From K189A clade bacterium (GTDB lineage: Bacteria > Pseudomonadota > Gammaproteobacteria > Pseudomonadales > Azotimanducaceae): a stretch of DNA of 42,909 bases. Each line of letters begins with the position of its first letter. Within the stretch, counting starts at the first letter, position 1. A program made the translations under genes and the position numbers. This document shows, in pieces, positions 33,646 to 41,767 of this stretch. The stretch covers positions 1 to 42,909 of the forward strand of contig JABBAY010000194.1 in the NCBI GenBank assembly GCA_018607725.1, read 5' to 3'. The notes beneath the pieces are model-generated. The model had not been told where the DNA came from. It saw nothing but the letters and a program-made list of their open reading frames with translations, and made no database searches.

Positions 33646-35100
33646 CTATTCGGTTGTGGTTTTGGCCTGCGCGCGGCGCTCGGTGAGCTGCTCTAGAATT
33701 TTTTGGTGGTCCTGACGGCTTAAATCATAATGGCTGTAGCACCAGACCGAGACCACGGCGAAACCCGACACGATAGGACCGCACAGTAACGCAAGCTGAG
33801 TCAGGGTTTCGGCGGGTATATCCGCAGCCGATTGAATCGCCTGGCCTGTTGGCCAGTGAATGAGGTCGAGGGCAATGCCAGCCGCGAGGGTGCCAAGCCC
33901 TGAGGCGCTTTTGTTCGAGAATGACGAGGCGCCAAAAAAGATCCCTTCCTGGCGTTTGCCTGTCGCCAGCTCGTGCTGGTCGGCGATGTCGGCCACCATT
34001 GAGCCAAAGCTAACCAGCGCCTGGACTACGGTTAGACCCTGGATGAACTTGATGATGACCAATATTACCAGCAACTCGGCGGTATGGTTGGCTGGAAAGA
34101 AATCTAGCAGACGCAGGACAATGGGTAGTATCTGGCAGATGGCCCAGGCCGACGTGCCAAAAATGACCCCTGGCTTTTTCCCCCACCGGGCATGAATGCT
34201 GCGTGTGAAGAGGCTGCCTATGACCACGCCAATGGGCGCGGCAATAGCGTAAATAAAAATGGCAGCGGGTTTAAGTTCCCAGAAGTAGGTGTTGATATAC
34301 AGGCCTAAAGCGCCATCAATCCCGACCATGAGAAAGACGACGATGACGCCGATAAAGAGCCAACGAAATGAGGTGTTTTGTAACGCCAGCCGCACTTCGG
34401 TAAATACCCGCGTCAAGCTGAAGGGGTCAGCTTCGCCAATAGGTTGGGGTAGGAACGGAATCTGCTTACGCGTGCCCCAAGCGGATAGCCAGATGGTGAT
34501 CACCATCAACACCGACAGTGTCAGTGCAAAGGGCGTGTAAGCGGCCCCATTCAGTTGACCGTTGGGGAATTCTTCGCTGGCGGCAAAAAACACCAAGAAG
34601 GCCAAGGCGACGGCAATGAGTCCGCCGAGAGTACCAAACACTAGGCGAAAGCTGACGATTACGGTACGTTCCTCGAAATTTTCAGTCAGCTCCGCGCCAA
34701 GGGCAATATGCGGCACGTGATAAAGGGTCATAGCCGTGCGAGTCAATACGGCAAACACGATCAGCCAGATAAACAGGCCAGTCTCGCCAAGTGTCGGCGG
34801 GCTGAATAACAAGTAAAAGCAGATGCCCAAGGGTATGGCCGAGGCATACATAAACGGGTGTCGTCGACCCAGGCGTGATCGCCAGTTATCCGACAATGAG
34901 CCCGCCAGTGGGTCCGTTATGGCATCGAATATCAGTGCAATACCCAGTGCCAGGCCACAGAGGGTACCGGAGACTTCCAGCACCTGATTGTAGTAGAACA
35001 ACACCAGCAACCCGAAAGCAGTATTCTTCAGTCCCTCGGCAGTCTGACCGACACCGTAGTTGAGTTTCTCGGTCAATTTTAGTTTACGGTTTGCTGCCAT
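33646..35100 (-). CDS. GPH-family (MelB-like) sugar-type symporter
   Basis: This 484-aa 12-segment carrier belongs to the glycoside-pentoside-hexuronide cation symporters, a branch of the MFS. The family motif is in ITDPLAGSLSDNWRSRLGRR followed by HPFMYASAIP; GVGQTAEGLKNTAFGLLVLF is the N-terminal segment. The ATG at 35100 has GGGAG six bases upstream and is preferred to the longer frame from 35148. Many GPH members in marine Proteobacteria are not sugar carriers, and the adjoining SDR and lipid genes hint at another substrate (inference). It begins 72 bp after the stop of the ABC gene. Confidence 0.9.
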   Translation of the reverse strand: MAANRKLKLTEKLNYGVGQTAEGLKNTAFGLLVLFYYNQVLEVSGTLCGLALGIALIFDAITDPLAGSLSDNWRSRLGRRHPFMYASAIPLGICFYLLFSPPTLGETGLFIWLIVFAVLTRTAMTLYHVPHIALGAELTENFEERTVIVSFRLVFGTLGGLIAVALAFLVFFAASEEFPNGQLNGAAYTPFALTLSVLMVITIWLSAWGTRKQIPFLPQPIGEADPFSLTRVFTEVRLALQNTSFRWLFIGVIVVFLMVGIDGALGLYINTYFWELKPAAIFIYAIAAPIGVVIGSLFTRSIHARWGKKPGVIFGTSAWAICQILPIVLRLLDFFPANHTAELLVILVIIKFIQGLTVVQALVSFGSMVADIADQHELATGKRQEGIFFGASSFSNKSASGLGTLAAGIALDLIHWPTGQAIQSAADIPAETLTQLALLCGPIVSGFAVVSVWCYSHYDLSRQDHQKILEQLTERRAQAKTTTE

Positions 35101-35171
35101 ACTTGCTCCCAATCGATGTCCTGATAGTACGGTGAACCAAGGGAACAATAAAGTAGTCTAGATAGAATAAG

Positions 35172-37037
35172 TCAGGCCTTGATGGAGACGTCCTGAAACT
35201 GCAACTGATTCAACGTGTAGTAAACACCTTGCTGCGCCATCAATTCATCATGGGTTCCTAATTCCTTCACGGCCCCGTCCTTTAATACCAGAATTCGGTC
35301 GGCTTCTTGAATTGTCTGCAGACGATGGGCGATCAGAATTGAGGTCCGATCCTTCATGATTTCGTGGAGTGCCGCCTGGATCAGCTGTTCGGTCTCTGTA
35401 TCGATACTGGCTGTCGCTTCATCCAAAATTAGAATCTCAGGATCTGCCGCCAGGACCCGGGCAAAGGCCAGCAGTTGCCGCTGGCCCTGAGATAGGTTCT
35501 GACCGCGCTCGACTAAGGGCTCATCATATTGTTGGGGGAGGGCCTCGATAAACTCGTGGGCATTGACGAGTCGCGCCGATTCAATGGCTTTCTCGCGGCT
35601 GATGTTGGGGTTGCCCAGAATGATGTTTTCCAGCACGGTGCCAGAGAAAATATGAAAGTCCTGCAGGACTACCCCAATTTTCTGCCGCACGGCGCTGGAA
35701 TGAAGTCGATTCAAATCGATATCGTCGAGGAAAATGCGGTTGTCCGGAAAATCGTAAAACCGACCCAACAGCCTGATCAGGGTGCTCTTACCGGAACCCG
35801 TGGGGCCAACAATGGCGAGCTTTTCACCAGGATGAATGGTAAACGACACATCTTTCAATACTGGTTGGTCGACATCATAGCCAAAGGTCAGGTGGCGGAA
35901 CTCGAGCTTGCCCTGAATGCGTGCGGGTAGTTTTACCGGCGTCAAAGGTTCTCGTACCTGTTCATGCCAATCCAAGGCCTGAAAAATACGCTCGGCACTG
36001 GCCATGGCACGAAACATGACATTATATTGCATGCCCAGCACTCGGATCGGGCGAATGAACATATCGATAAACTGACTGAAGAGGACGATGCTACCCAAAG
36101 AGATGGTCTCCTGCAGGGCGGCGCCACCGCCAAACCAGATGATGACCGCCAGGGCGAGATTGATCATGTTGTCGGTGAAAGCGCCATAACCGGTTTCCAG
36201 GTAGATCGCGTGAATCTCCTGGTCCTGGTTAGTCTTGTTGATAGCCTGGTAAGTGGCGAGATTTTGACGCTCGCGGTTACTCAGCTGGACCACTTGCATG
36301 CCGCTGAGGTTTTCCTGCAGGTTCTGGTTGAGTTGTGAGACCGTGTTGCGAATTCGACGGTAAACCCGCCGAGTCGCCATGCGAAAGAAATAGGTGATGA
36401 ACGCAAACAGGGGAATGGACAGCATGAGATACAGCGTCAGCCTGACGTCAATCGCCAGCATGATGCCTAGCGCTAGAAAGAACGGTACAAATTCACCCAC
36501 CAACATGCCCAAGCCCATCAACAGCTCGAACAGGGCCTGCACGTCGTTGGTGATGCGAGTCATCACCCGGCCCACGGCGACCTTATCGTAAAAGGATGAG
36601 GGTCTGTGTTCCATATGTGCGAACAGGTCTTGCCGCAGGTCGCGCAGGGCATACAAGGAGGTCTGCGCGAAGGTCACGCGGTGCAAGTGATAGAGGAGCT
36701 GACAAGTGATGGTGAAGAGCCCGAAAATAGTGCAGGCACTGGCGATGGCAGACCAGCCAGTGAGGGACATCAACCACTGATTCAATGTATTCATGCCATA
36801 GTCGGGCAAATGCGTGTCGGGCTGGCCCATGATCACGCCATCAATAACAACTCGACTGATGATCACCGGCAACAATACCGCCAGTATCGACGCGGCCATG
36901 ACCAGGGCAACACTGGTTATCGCCAGACGTTTATGGGGCCCTACCCATTGGCCGATACGTTTTAGGTAGGCGAAGTTCATCGACTGACCATGAATGTCAG
37001 CCTCAAAAACCCCATGGTCGAGTTTTGGCTGCGTCAT
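35172..37037 (-). CDS. ABC exporter half-transporter, canonical-Walker-B partner (MdlB type)
   Basis: This 621-aa half-transporter is one of a pair. A six-segment membrane domain precedes the nucleotide domain. It has Walker A GPTGSGKST (residues 411-419), Q-loop Gln459, signature LSQGQ (515-519, off-consensus), Walker B ILILDE with catalytic Glu540, and His571. The start codon overlaps the stop of the partner gene as ATGA (37034-37037). With the partner, it forms a heterodimer with one consensus and one degenerate ATP site. E. coli MdlAB is the nearest arrangement I recall. The substrate is unknown, a lipid or drug being possible. Confidence 0.92.
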   Translation of the reverse strand: MTQPKLDHGVFEADIHGQSMNFAYLKRIGQWVGPHKRLAITSVALVMAASILAVLLPVIISRVVIDGVIMGQPDTHLPDYGMNTLNQWLMSLTGWSAIASACTIFGLFTITCQLLYHLHRVTFAQTSLYALRDLRQDLFAHMEHRPSSFYDKVAVGRVMTRITNDVQALFELLMGLGMLVGEFVPFFLALGIMLAIDVRLTLYLMLSIPLFAFITYFFRMATRRVYRRIRNTVSQLNQNLQENLSGMQVVQLSNRERQNLATYQAINKTNQDQEIHAIYLETGYGAFTDNMINLALAVIIWFGGGAALQETISLGSIVLFSQFIDMFIRPIRVLGMQYNVMFRAMASAERIFQALDWHEQVREPLTPVKLPARIQGKLEFRHLTFGYDVDQPVLKDVSFTIHPGEKLAIVGPTGSGKSTLIRLLGRFYDFPDNRIFLDDIDLNRLHSSAVRQKIGVVLQDFHIFSGTVLENIILGNPNISREKAIESARLVNAHEFIEALPQQYDEPLVERGQNLSQGQRQLLAFARVLAADPEILILDEATASIDTETEQLIQAALHEIMKDRTSILIAHRLQTIQEADRILVLKDGAVKELGTHDELMAQQGVYYTLNQLQFQDVSIKA

Positions 37038-38842
37038 GAGGAACTGTCTCCTGCGGCAGCCGTCTCTAAATGATTCAGCAGGTGTCCCTTGATGCTCTGC
37101 GCCTTTTCGAGTTCGGCGTACAGGCCGCCAAGGGCGAGCAGTTCCTCGTGAGTGCCGGTTTCTCGAATACGGCCTTCTTCGAGTACAATGATGCGGTCGG
37201 CGTGGCGCGCAGTTGATACGCGATGCGATACCAGCATGGTCGTCAGACCCTGTCTCATGGCCTTGAGGCCGGATAAAATGTGTTCTTCGGTTTCCGTGTC
37301 AACTGCTGAGAAGCAGTCGTCAAGAATCAACAGTGGCGTCATGCGGATGAGTCCGCGGGCGAGGGCCGTCCGCTGCTTTTGGCCGCCCGAGAGGGTCACG
37401 CCACGTTCACCCAGTACGGTTTGTAGACCATCAGGAAAACGTTCAATCGTATCTCGCAGTGCCGCGGCGTCTGCGGATTGCCAAATCGAATCCAGGTCCC
37501 GTTCAGGATCGTCGTAGGCGATATTCTCGCCAAGGGAGTCAGCAAACAGGAAAGGATCCTGCAACACCATGCACACCTGTTCTCGTAACCGCGTCAGGGC
37601 AAAGTCCTGAATAGGGTGATCGTCTAACAGAACCTCACCACGGCTAGGGTCAAGCAGGCGCACAAACAAACGCAACAGTGTCGACTTGCCGGAGCCTACC
37701 CGACCAAGGATGGCTATAGTCTCACCGGCCTGTACTTCGAAGTTGATATTTTCTAGCGCATAGACCGACTTGTTGGCATATTGGTAGTAGAGATTTTTAA
37801 CAGTAATCTTACCCGTCAGGGCGGGTCCACTGGGCTTGCTGTTGTCCCGTATCTCGGGCTCGTAGTCGAGCACTTCAAACAATCGGGCGGTGCCGGAGGC
37901 ACCACGTTGCCATTGGGTCACCAGTGATCCAGCCTCGCGGACTGGCCATAACAGTAATCCCAAATAAGAGAAAAATGCAGCGAGGGTACCGAGGCTGATT
38001 TCGCCGCTATTCACCAGCTGGCTGCCGTAGCCGATAATAATCAAGGTCGCGGCTGCCGCCAACGTTGGCATCAGGGCGCTGAGTTGTGAATTGGCAACAA
38101 ACAGTAAACGGTTTTTTTCGGCAAAGTCCGCATTCACCGCCGAGAACCGATTGATCTCGTCTTGCTCTTGGGCCATGGCCTGAACCGTACGTATGCCATT
38201 GAGGTTTTCCTGGACGAAGGTGGAAAGACTCGAAAATCCTTCCTGGACCCGGTGTGACCGGGCGTAGATCCGCTTCGAGTAAAGATAGGCGACCAGGGTA
38301 ATGACCGGTAGTGGCAGTATAACTGCCAGGCTAAGTTTGACCGACAAGGCGAACATAAAAGACAGACTGACGACGGCGGTAAATATTAGGACTGAAGTCA
38401 TGCGTAAAGTGCCCGCGATAAACTCGCGAACCAGGGAAATATCATTGATGGCGCGGGCCATTAAATCGCCGATACTAAACTGGGAATAGAACACGGGTCC
38501 CTGTCGCTGCAGATGTGCATAGACGCGATTGCGGGCATCAAAGGCGGCGTACATGCCGATGCGGCGGATCAGAATCCGGCTCACGATAGTCACCAGCATC
38601 TGTGCCAGCACGCAGGCGCAGATGGCCAGGGCAGGGTAGGTCAGAGCGGCGGCTGCCTGATCAAGGGTGACTTGCTGCAATTTGAGCGAAACTTGCCCCG
38701 CAGCGACGCTATCGATGCCAATTTTGACGAACTGCGGAATCAACGCCTCGAAAATTCGCGCAACCAGCAAGCCGGTGATGCCGAAGACAAATGTCCAGAG
38801 ATGCTGTCGAATATAAGGCAGCAAACGTAACAGTACTTTCAT
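37034..38842 (-). CDS. ABC exporter half-transporter, degenerate-Walker-B partner (MdlA type)
   Basis: This 602-aa half-transporter has Walker A GRVGSGKST (about 380-388), Q-loop Gln428, a canonical signature LSGGQ (484-488), and Walker B LLILDD, where Asp509 takes the place of the catalytic Glu, then His540. Because the Asp replaces Glu here while the partner has the off-consensus signature, the two defects fall in the same composite ATP site, leaving the other site fully functional. E. coli MdlA has the same LDD pattern. AAGGA lies close before the ATG at 38842. It is the first gene of the minus-strand run. Confidence 0.93.
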   Translation of the reverse strand: MKVLLRLLPYIRQHLWTFVFGITGLLVARIFEALIPQFVKIGIDSVAAGQVSLKLQQVTLDQAAAALTYPALAICACVLAQMLVTIVSRILIRRIGMYAAFDARNRVYAHLQRQGPVFYSQFSIGDLMARAINDISLVREFIAGTLRMTSVLIFTAVVSLSFMFALSVKLSLAVILPLPVITLVAYLYSKRIYARSHRVQEGFSSLSTFVQENLNGIRTVQAMAQEQDEINRFSAVNADFAEKNRLLFVANSQLSALMPTLAAAATLIIIGYGSQLVNSGEISLGTLAAFFSYLGLLLWPVREAGSLVTQWQRGASGTARLFEVLDYEPEIRDNSKPSGPALTGKITVKNLYYQYANKSVYALENINFEVQAGETIAILGRVGSGKSTLLRLFVRLLDPSRGEVLLDDHPIQDFALTRLREQVCMVLQDPFLFADSLGENIAYDDPERDLDSIWQSADAAALRDTIERFPDGLQTVLGERGVTLSGGQKQRTALARGLIRMTPLLILDDCFSAVDTETEEHILSGLKAMRQGLTTMLVSHRVSTARHADRIIVLEEGRIRETGTHEELLALGGLYAELEKAQSIKGHLLNHLETAAAGDSSS

Positions 38843-39118
38843 GGATCCTTACTTTCGTCGTTAGTGGTCGCCATCGTTGGCAGCAGTATTCGCAAAATTG
38901 CTGTTCAATTGGAGCTTATTTGCGCCGGTTGCAGACGAGTATCAGGCGCAGGGGATGAGATGCATGGTAACGAATTGGTCGGTTGAATGCCAGACGCCAA
39001 AGCCGATGTGGTGCGTGACAATACTCACAAATTAGTCACTGATGGTGGTAGGATTCATCCAAGTTGGCGCCGCAGTATTATCCTTGGGCGGCGAAGTTGG
39101 GTCAGCAGGGGACAGCAG

Positions 39119-40303
39119 ATGAGAGCAGGATTAAATGAATCGGATCAAGCCTTTCAGTTAGAGGTCAGGTCATTTCTTAATGAACATCTGGATGGCGCCG
39201 TCAGCCGTAAGGTCAGGCTTGGCTATTCGGTCACCAAAGCTGAGCAGGATAGCTGGACTCGAAGTCTAAATGCCCGTGGTTGGGCAGCTCCCCACTGGCC
39301 CGTTGAAGTCGGTGGAACGGACTGGAGCATGATCCGTCGACATATTTTTGAGAATGAAATGCGCAGCGCGCATGCGCCTGAGTTGCAGGGTTTTGGCTTC
39401 AATATGGTCGGTCCGGCTATTATCAAATATGGCACCGAGGCTCAGAAGGCGCATTATCTGCCGTTGATACTCAATGCTGAAATCTCCTGGTGTCAGGGCT
39501 ACTCGGAACCCCAGGCGGGGTCTGACTTGGCATCGGTGCGCACTCGGGCTGAGTCTGATGGCGACGACTACGTGGTCACCGGTTCCAAAATCTGGACCTC
39601 GGCGGCGGAACAGGCTGATCATATTTTTGTGTTGGTGCGGACTGACCCAAACGCCAAACCTCAGCTAGGTATTAGTTTTCTGTTAATCGATATGAAGACG
39701 CCGGGCGTCACTGTTGAGGCGTTGATGGCCTTTAATGGCAAGCGGCTGTGGAATCAGGTGTTTTTTGAAAATGTCAGAGTGCCCAAAGGCAATCGTCTAG
39801 GTGAAGAACACCAAGGCTGGAGCGTGGCCAAGAACCTGCTGGGCAATGAACGCATGCACGTCTCAAGGGTGGCTGAGAATCGGCGTATCCTCGGCTGTAT
39901 CATGCGAGTCGCTGAGGCGGAGCAGGCCCGTAATGTGGACCTAGGACCGGAATACACGGCACAGTTGGCCAGTCTGGCGATTCGCCTGGAAGCGTTGGAC
40001 ACAACCGCGCAGCGCCTATTGTCGACCTTTGACCAGGGCGGTACGGTAGGTGGCGAGCCGTCCATGCTCAAGCTTAAAGGCAGCGAGCTGGTGCAAGCGA
40101 TGGATCGCCTGCTGATGGACGCGATCGGTTATTATGGCCTGCCGCTGGATTCGACCCTGCGTGGTGATGACGCCGAACCCGTGGGCCCGGATTACACAGA
40201 TATGGTCGCCAGTGGCCTGTTTCACCATCGCGGTTACACCATTGCCGGTGGGTCCAGCGAAGTGCAGCACAATATTATTGCGCAGGCCGTGCTGGGCTTG
40301 TAA
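39119..40303 (+). CDS. acyl-CoA dehydrogenase family protein
   Basis: This 394-aa flavoenzyme would introduce a double bond into an acyl-CoA. The central FAD/acyl region is WCQGYSEPQAGSDLASVRTR and KIWTSAAEQADHIFVLVRTD. The C-terminal segment reads GYTIAGGSSEVQHNIIAQ, where the Glu of the usual EG[TS] form is replaced by Gly, so the catalytic base must lie elsewhere, as in some FadE-type steroid or long-chain enzymes. The ATG at 39119 has GGGGA six bases upstream. A longer open frame to 38987 is rejected. The 276 bp between the ABC gene and this start show nothing further. Confidence 0.9.
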   Translation: MRAGLNESDQAFQLEVRSFLNEHLDGAVSRKVRLGYSVTKAEQDSWTRSLNARGWAAPHWPVEVGGTDWSMIRRHIFENEMRSAHAPELQGFGFNMVGPAIIKYGTEAQKAHYLPLILNAEISWCQGYSEPQAGSDLASVRTRAESDGDDYVVTGSKIWTSAAEQADHIFVLVRTDPNAKPQLGISFLLIDMKTPGVTVEALMAFNGKRLWNQVFFENVRVPKGNRLGEEHQGWSVAKNLLGNERMHVSRVAENRRILGCIMRVAEAEQARNVDLGPEYTAQLASLAIRLEALDTTAQRLLSTFDQGGTVGGEPSMLKLKGSELVQAMDRLLMDAIGYYGLPLDSTLRGDDAEPVGPDYTDMVASGLFHHRGYTIAGGSSEVQHNIIAQAVLGL

Positions 40304-40364
40304 CACCGGGCAGGTGCGTGGCCCGCTTTTGATAGAACAGACAGGATAAACGTGACACATCAAC

Positions 40365-41756
40365 GTGGAAACTAATACCCCGGGTACCGGTCATCATTCC
40401 GCCCCGGCTTCCGAGCTCAATAAGTTGGTGCGTCTGGCGTTGCCGATTCTGACCGCCCAACTCGCGCAGATGGCAATGGTGCTGGTTGACACGCTCATGG
40501 CTGGCCGAGTCAGTGCCGTAGACCTTGCCGGCGTCGCACTCGGTGGTGCGCTGATGTGGCCGCTGATGATGTTTTTCATGGGCGTGCTGCAAGCGGTTAC
40601 GCCCGCGGTGTCTCAGCTCAACGGCGCCGGGCGCCAGCGTGAGGTGGGCGAGGTCATTCGCCAGGCCTTGTGGCTAGCAGGCTTCGGCGCAGGTTTGCTC
40701 ATTGCATTTATCCTTAACGCCGAGATCATCTATGCCTTTATGGTGATAGATCCCGCGGCGATCCCCGTTTCGGTAGGTTATCTGGCAGCGACGGCTTGGG
40801 GCGTGCCGGCTCTGATGGGTTATTTTGTCCTGCGGTTTTTGTGTGAAGGGCTGGGCTTTACTCGGCCGGCGATGTTCATCGCGGTGTCGGCTTTGCTGTT
40901 AAAAATTCCACTGAATTATATATTTATCTACGGTGCCTTTGGAATTGCCCCTATGGGTGGCGTCGGCTGTGGCGTGGCCACTGCGATCGTCATGTGGCTT
41001 GAGCTGTGTTTAATTTTACTCGTGGTGAGTAAGTCGCGATTTGAGTCAACGGGTTGGCGGCAGCAGTTCAGCTGGCCAGACTGGCAACCCATGCGACGAC
41101 TGATTGCAGTGGGAATCCCCATCGGGGCAACCATGTTTTTTGAGATGGCGCTGTTTGCCATGGTGGCGTTGTTGCTCGGTCGCTTCGGCGCCGATGTTGT
41201 TGCTGCCCACACGATTGCCATCAATCTAGGTGGTCTGACCTTTATGTTTCCCTTAGCTCTCGGCATGGCGGCGACAATCAGGGTGGGGTTCAATGTGGGT
41301 GCCGGCAAATTTGATGCAGCGGCACAGGTGGCCCAGCTCGCAGTCTGGTTAACCCTTGGGGTCGCGGTATTGCTGGGTGCCTTTGTGGTGTCGGCGCGGC
41401 ATTTTATTGCCGGGCTGTACAGTACGGACATAGAGGTCGTGGCGCTGGCGTCCAGCTTGATGCTGTTCGTCGCCGTCTTTCAGTTATTTGACAGCGCTCA
41501 AGCCACCACCATCGGTGCCTTACGAGGCTACAAGGATACTCGGGTGCCCATGGCCATAACGTTGATAGGATACTGGTTTGTGGGCCTGCCGGTTGCGCTG
41601 ATGTTAGGCTATGGCTGGATAGGACCGCCAATGGGTGCCTACGGTTTTTGGGCAGGCCTGACCGTAGCCCTGATGTTTGTTGCGGTATGTGTCTTAAGCC
41701 GACTTTGGTGGCTGCGGCGTCATCCTGACTTGATTCTCAGTCTGGCGCACCGTTAG
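40365..41756 (+). CDS. MATE-family efflux protein, NorM type
   Basis: This 463-aa exporter, driven by Na+ or H+, has 12 hydrophobic segments. VLVDTLMAGRVSAVDLAGVA is the conserved N-terminal motif, LRFLCEGLGFTRPAMFIAVS and ALGMAATIRVGFNVGAGKFD are other NorM-type blocks, and FQLFDSAQATTIGALRGYKDTR is the second-half equivalent. The start is GTG at 40365 with no clear ribosome-binding site; an AGGATAAAC-GTG at 40352 is out of frame. It follows the acyl-CoA dehydrogenase gene by 61 bp and converges on the peptidase gene. Confidence 0.9.
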   Translation: METNTPGTGHHSAPASELNKLVRLALPILTAQLAQMAMVLVDTLMAGRVSAVDLAGVALGGALMWPLMMFFMGVLQAVTPAVSQLNGAGRQREVGEVIRQALWLAGFGAGLLIAFILNAEIIYAFMVIDPAAIPVSVGYLAATAWGVPALMGYFVLRFLCEGLGFTRPAMFIAVSALLLKIPLNYIFIYGAFGIAPMGGVGCGVATAIVMWLELCLILLVVSKSRFESTGWRQQFSWPDWQPMRRLIAVGIPIGATMFFEMALFAMVALLLGRFGADVVAAHTIAINLGGLTFMFPLALGMAATIRVGFNVGAGKFDAAAQVAQLAVWLTLGVAVLLGAFVVSARHFIAGLYSTDIEVVALASSLMLFVAVFQLFDSAQATTIGALRGYKDTRVPMAITLIGYWFVGLPVALMLGYGWIGPPMGAYGFWAGLTVALMFVAVCVLSRLWWLRRHPDLILSLAHR

Positions 41757-41767
41757 GATTAACGGTT

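Noticed and set aside
38987-39118. N-terminal extension of the acyl-CoA dehydrogenase
   Set aside because: GGGGA before ATG 39119 and normal family length favour the shorter form.
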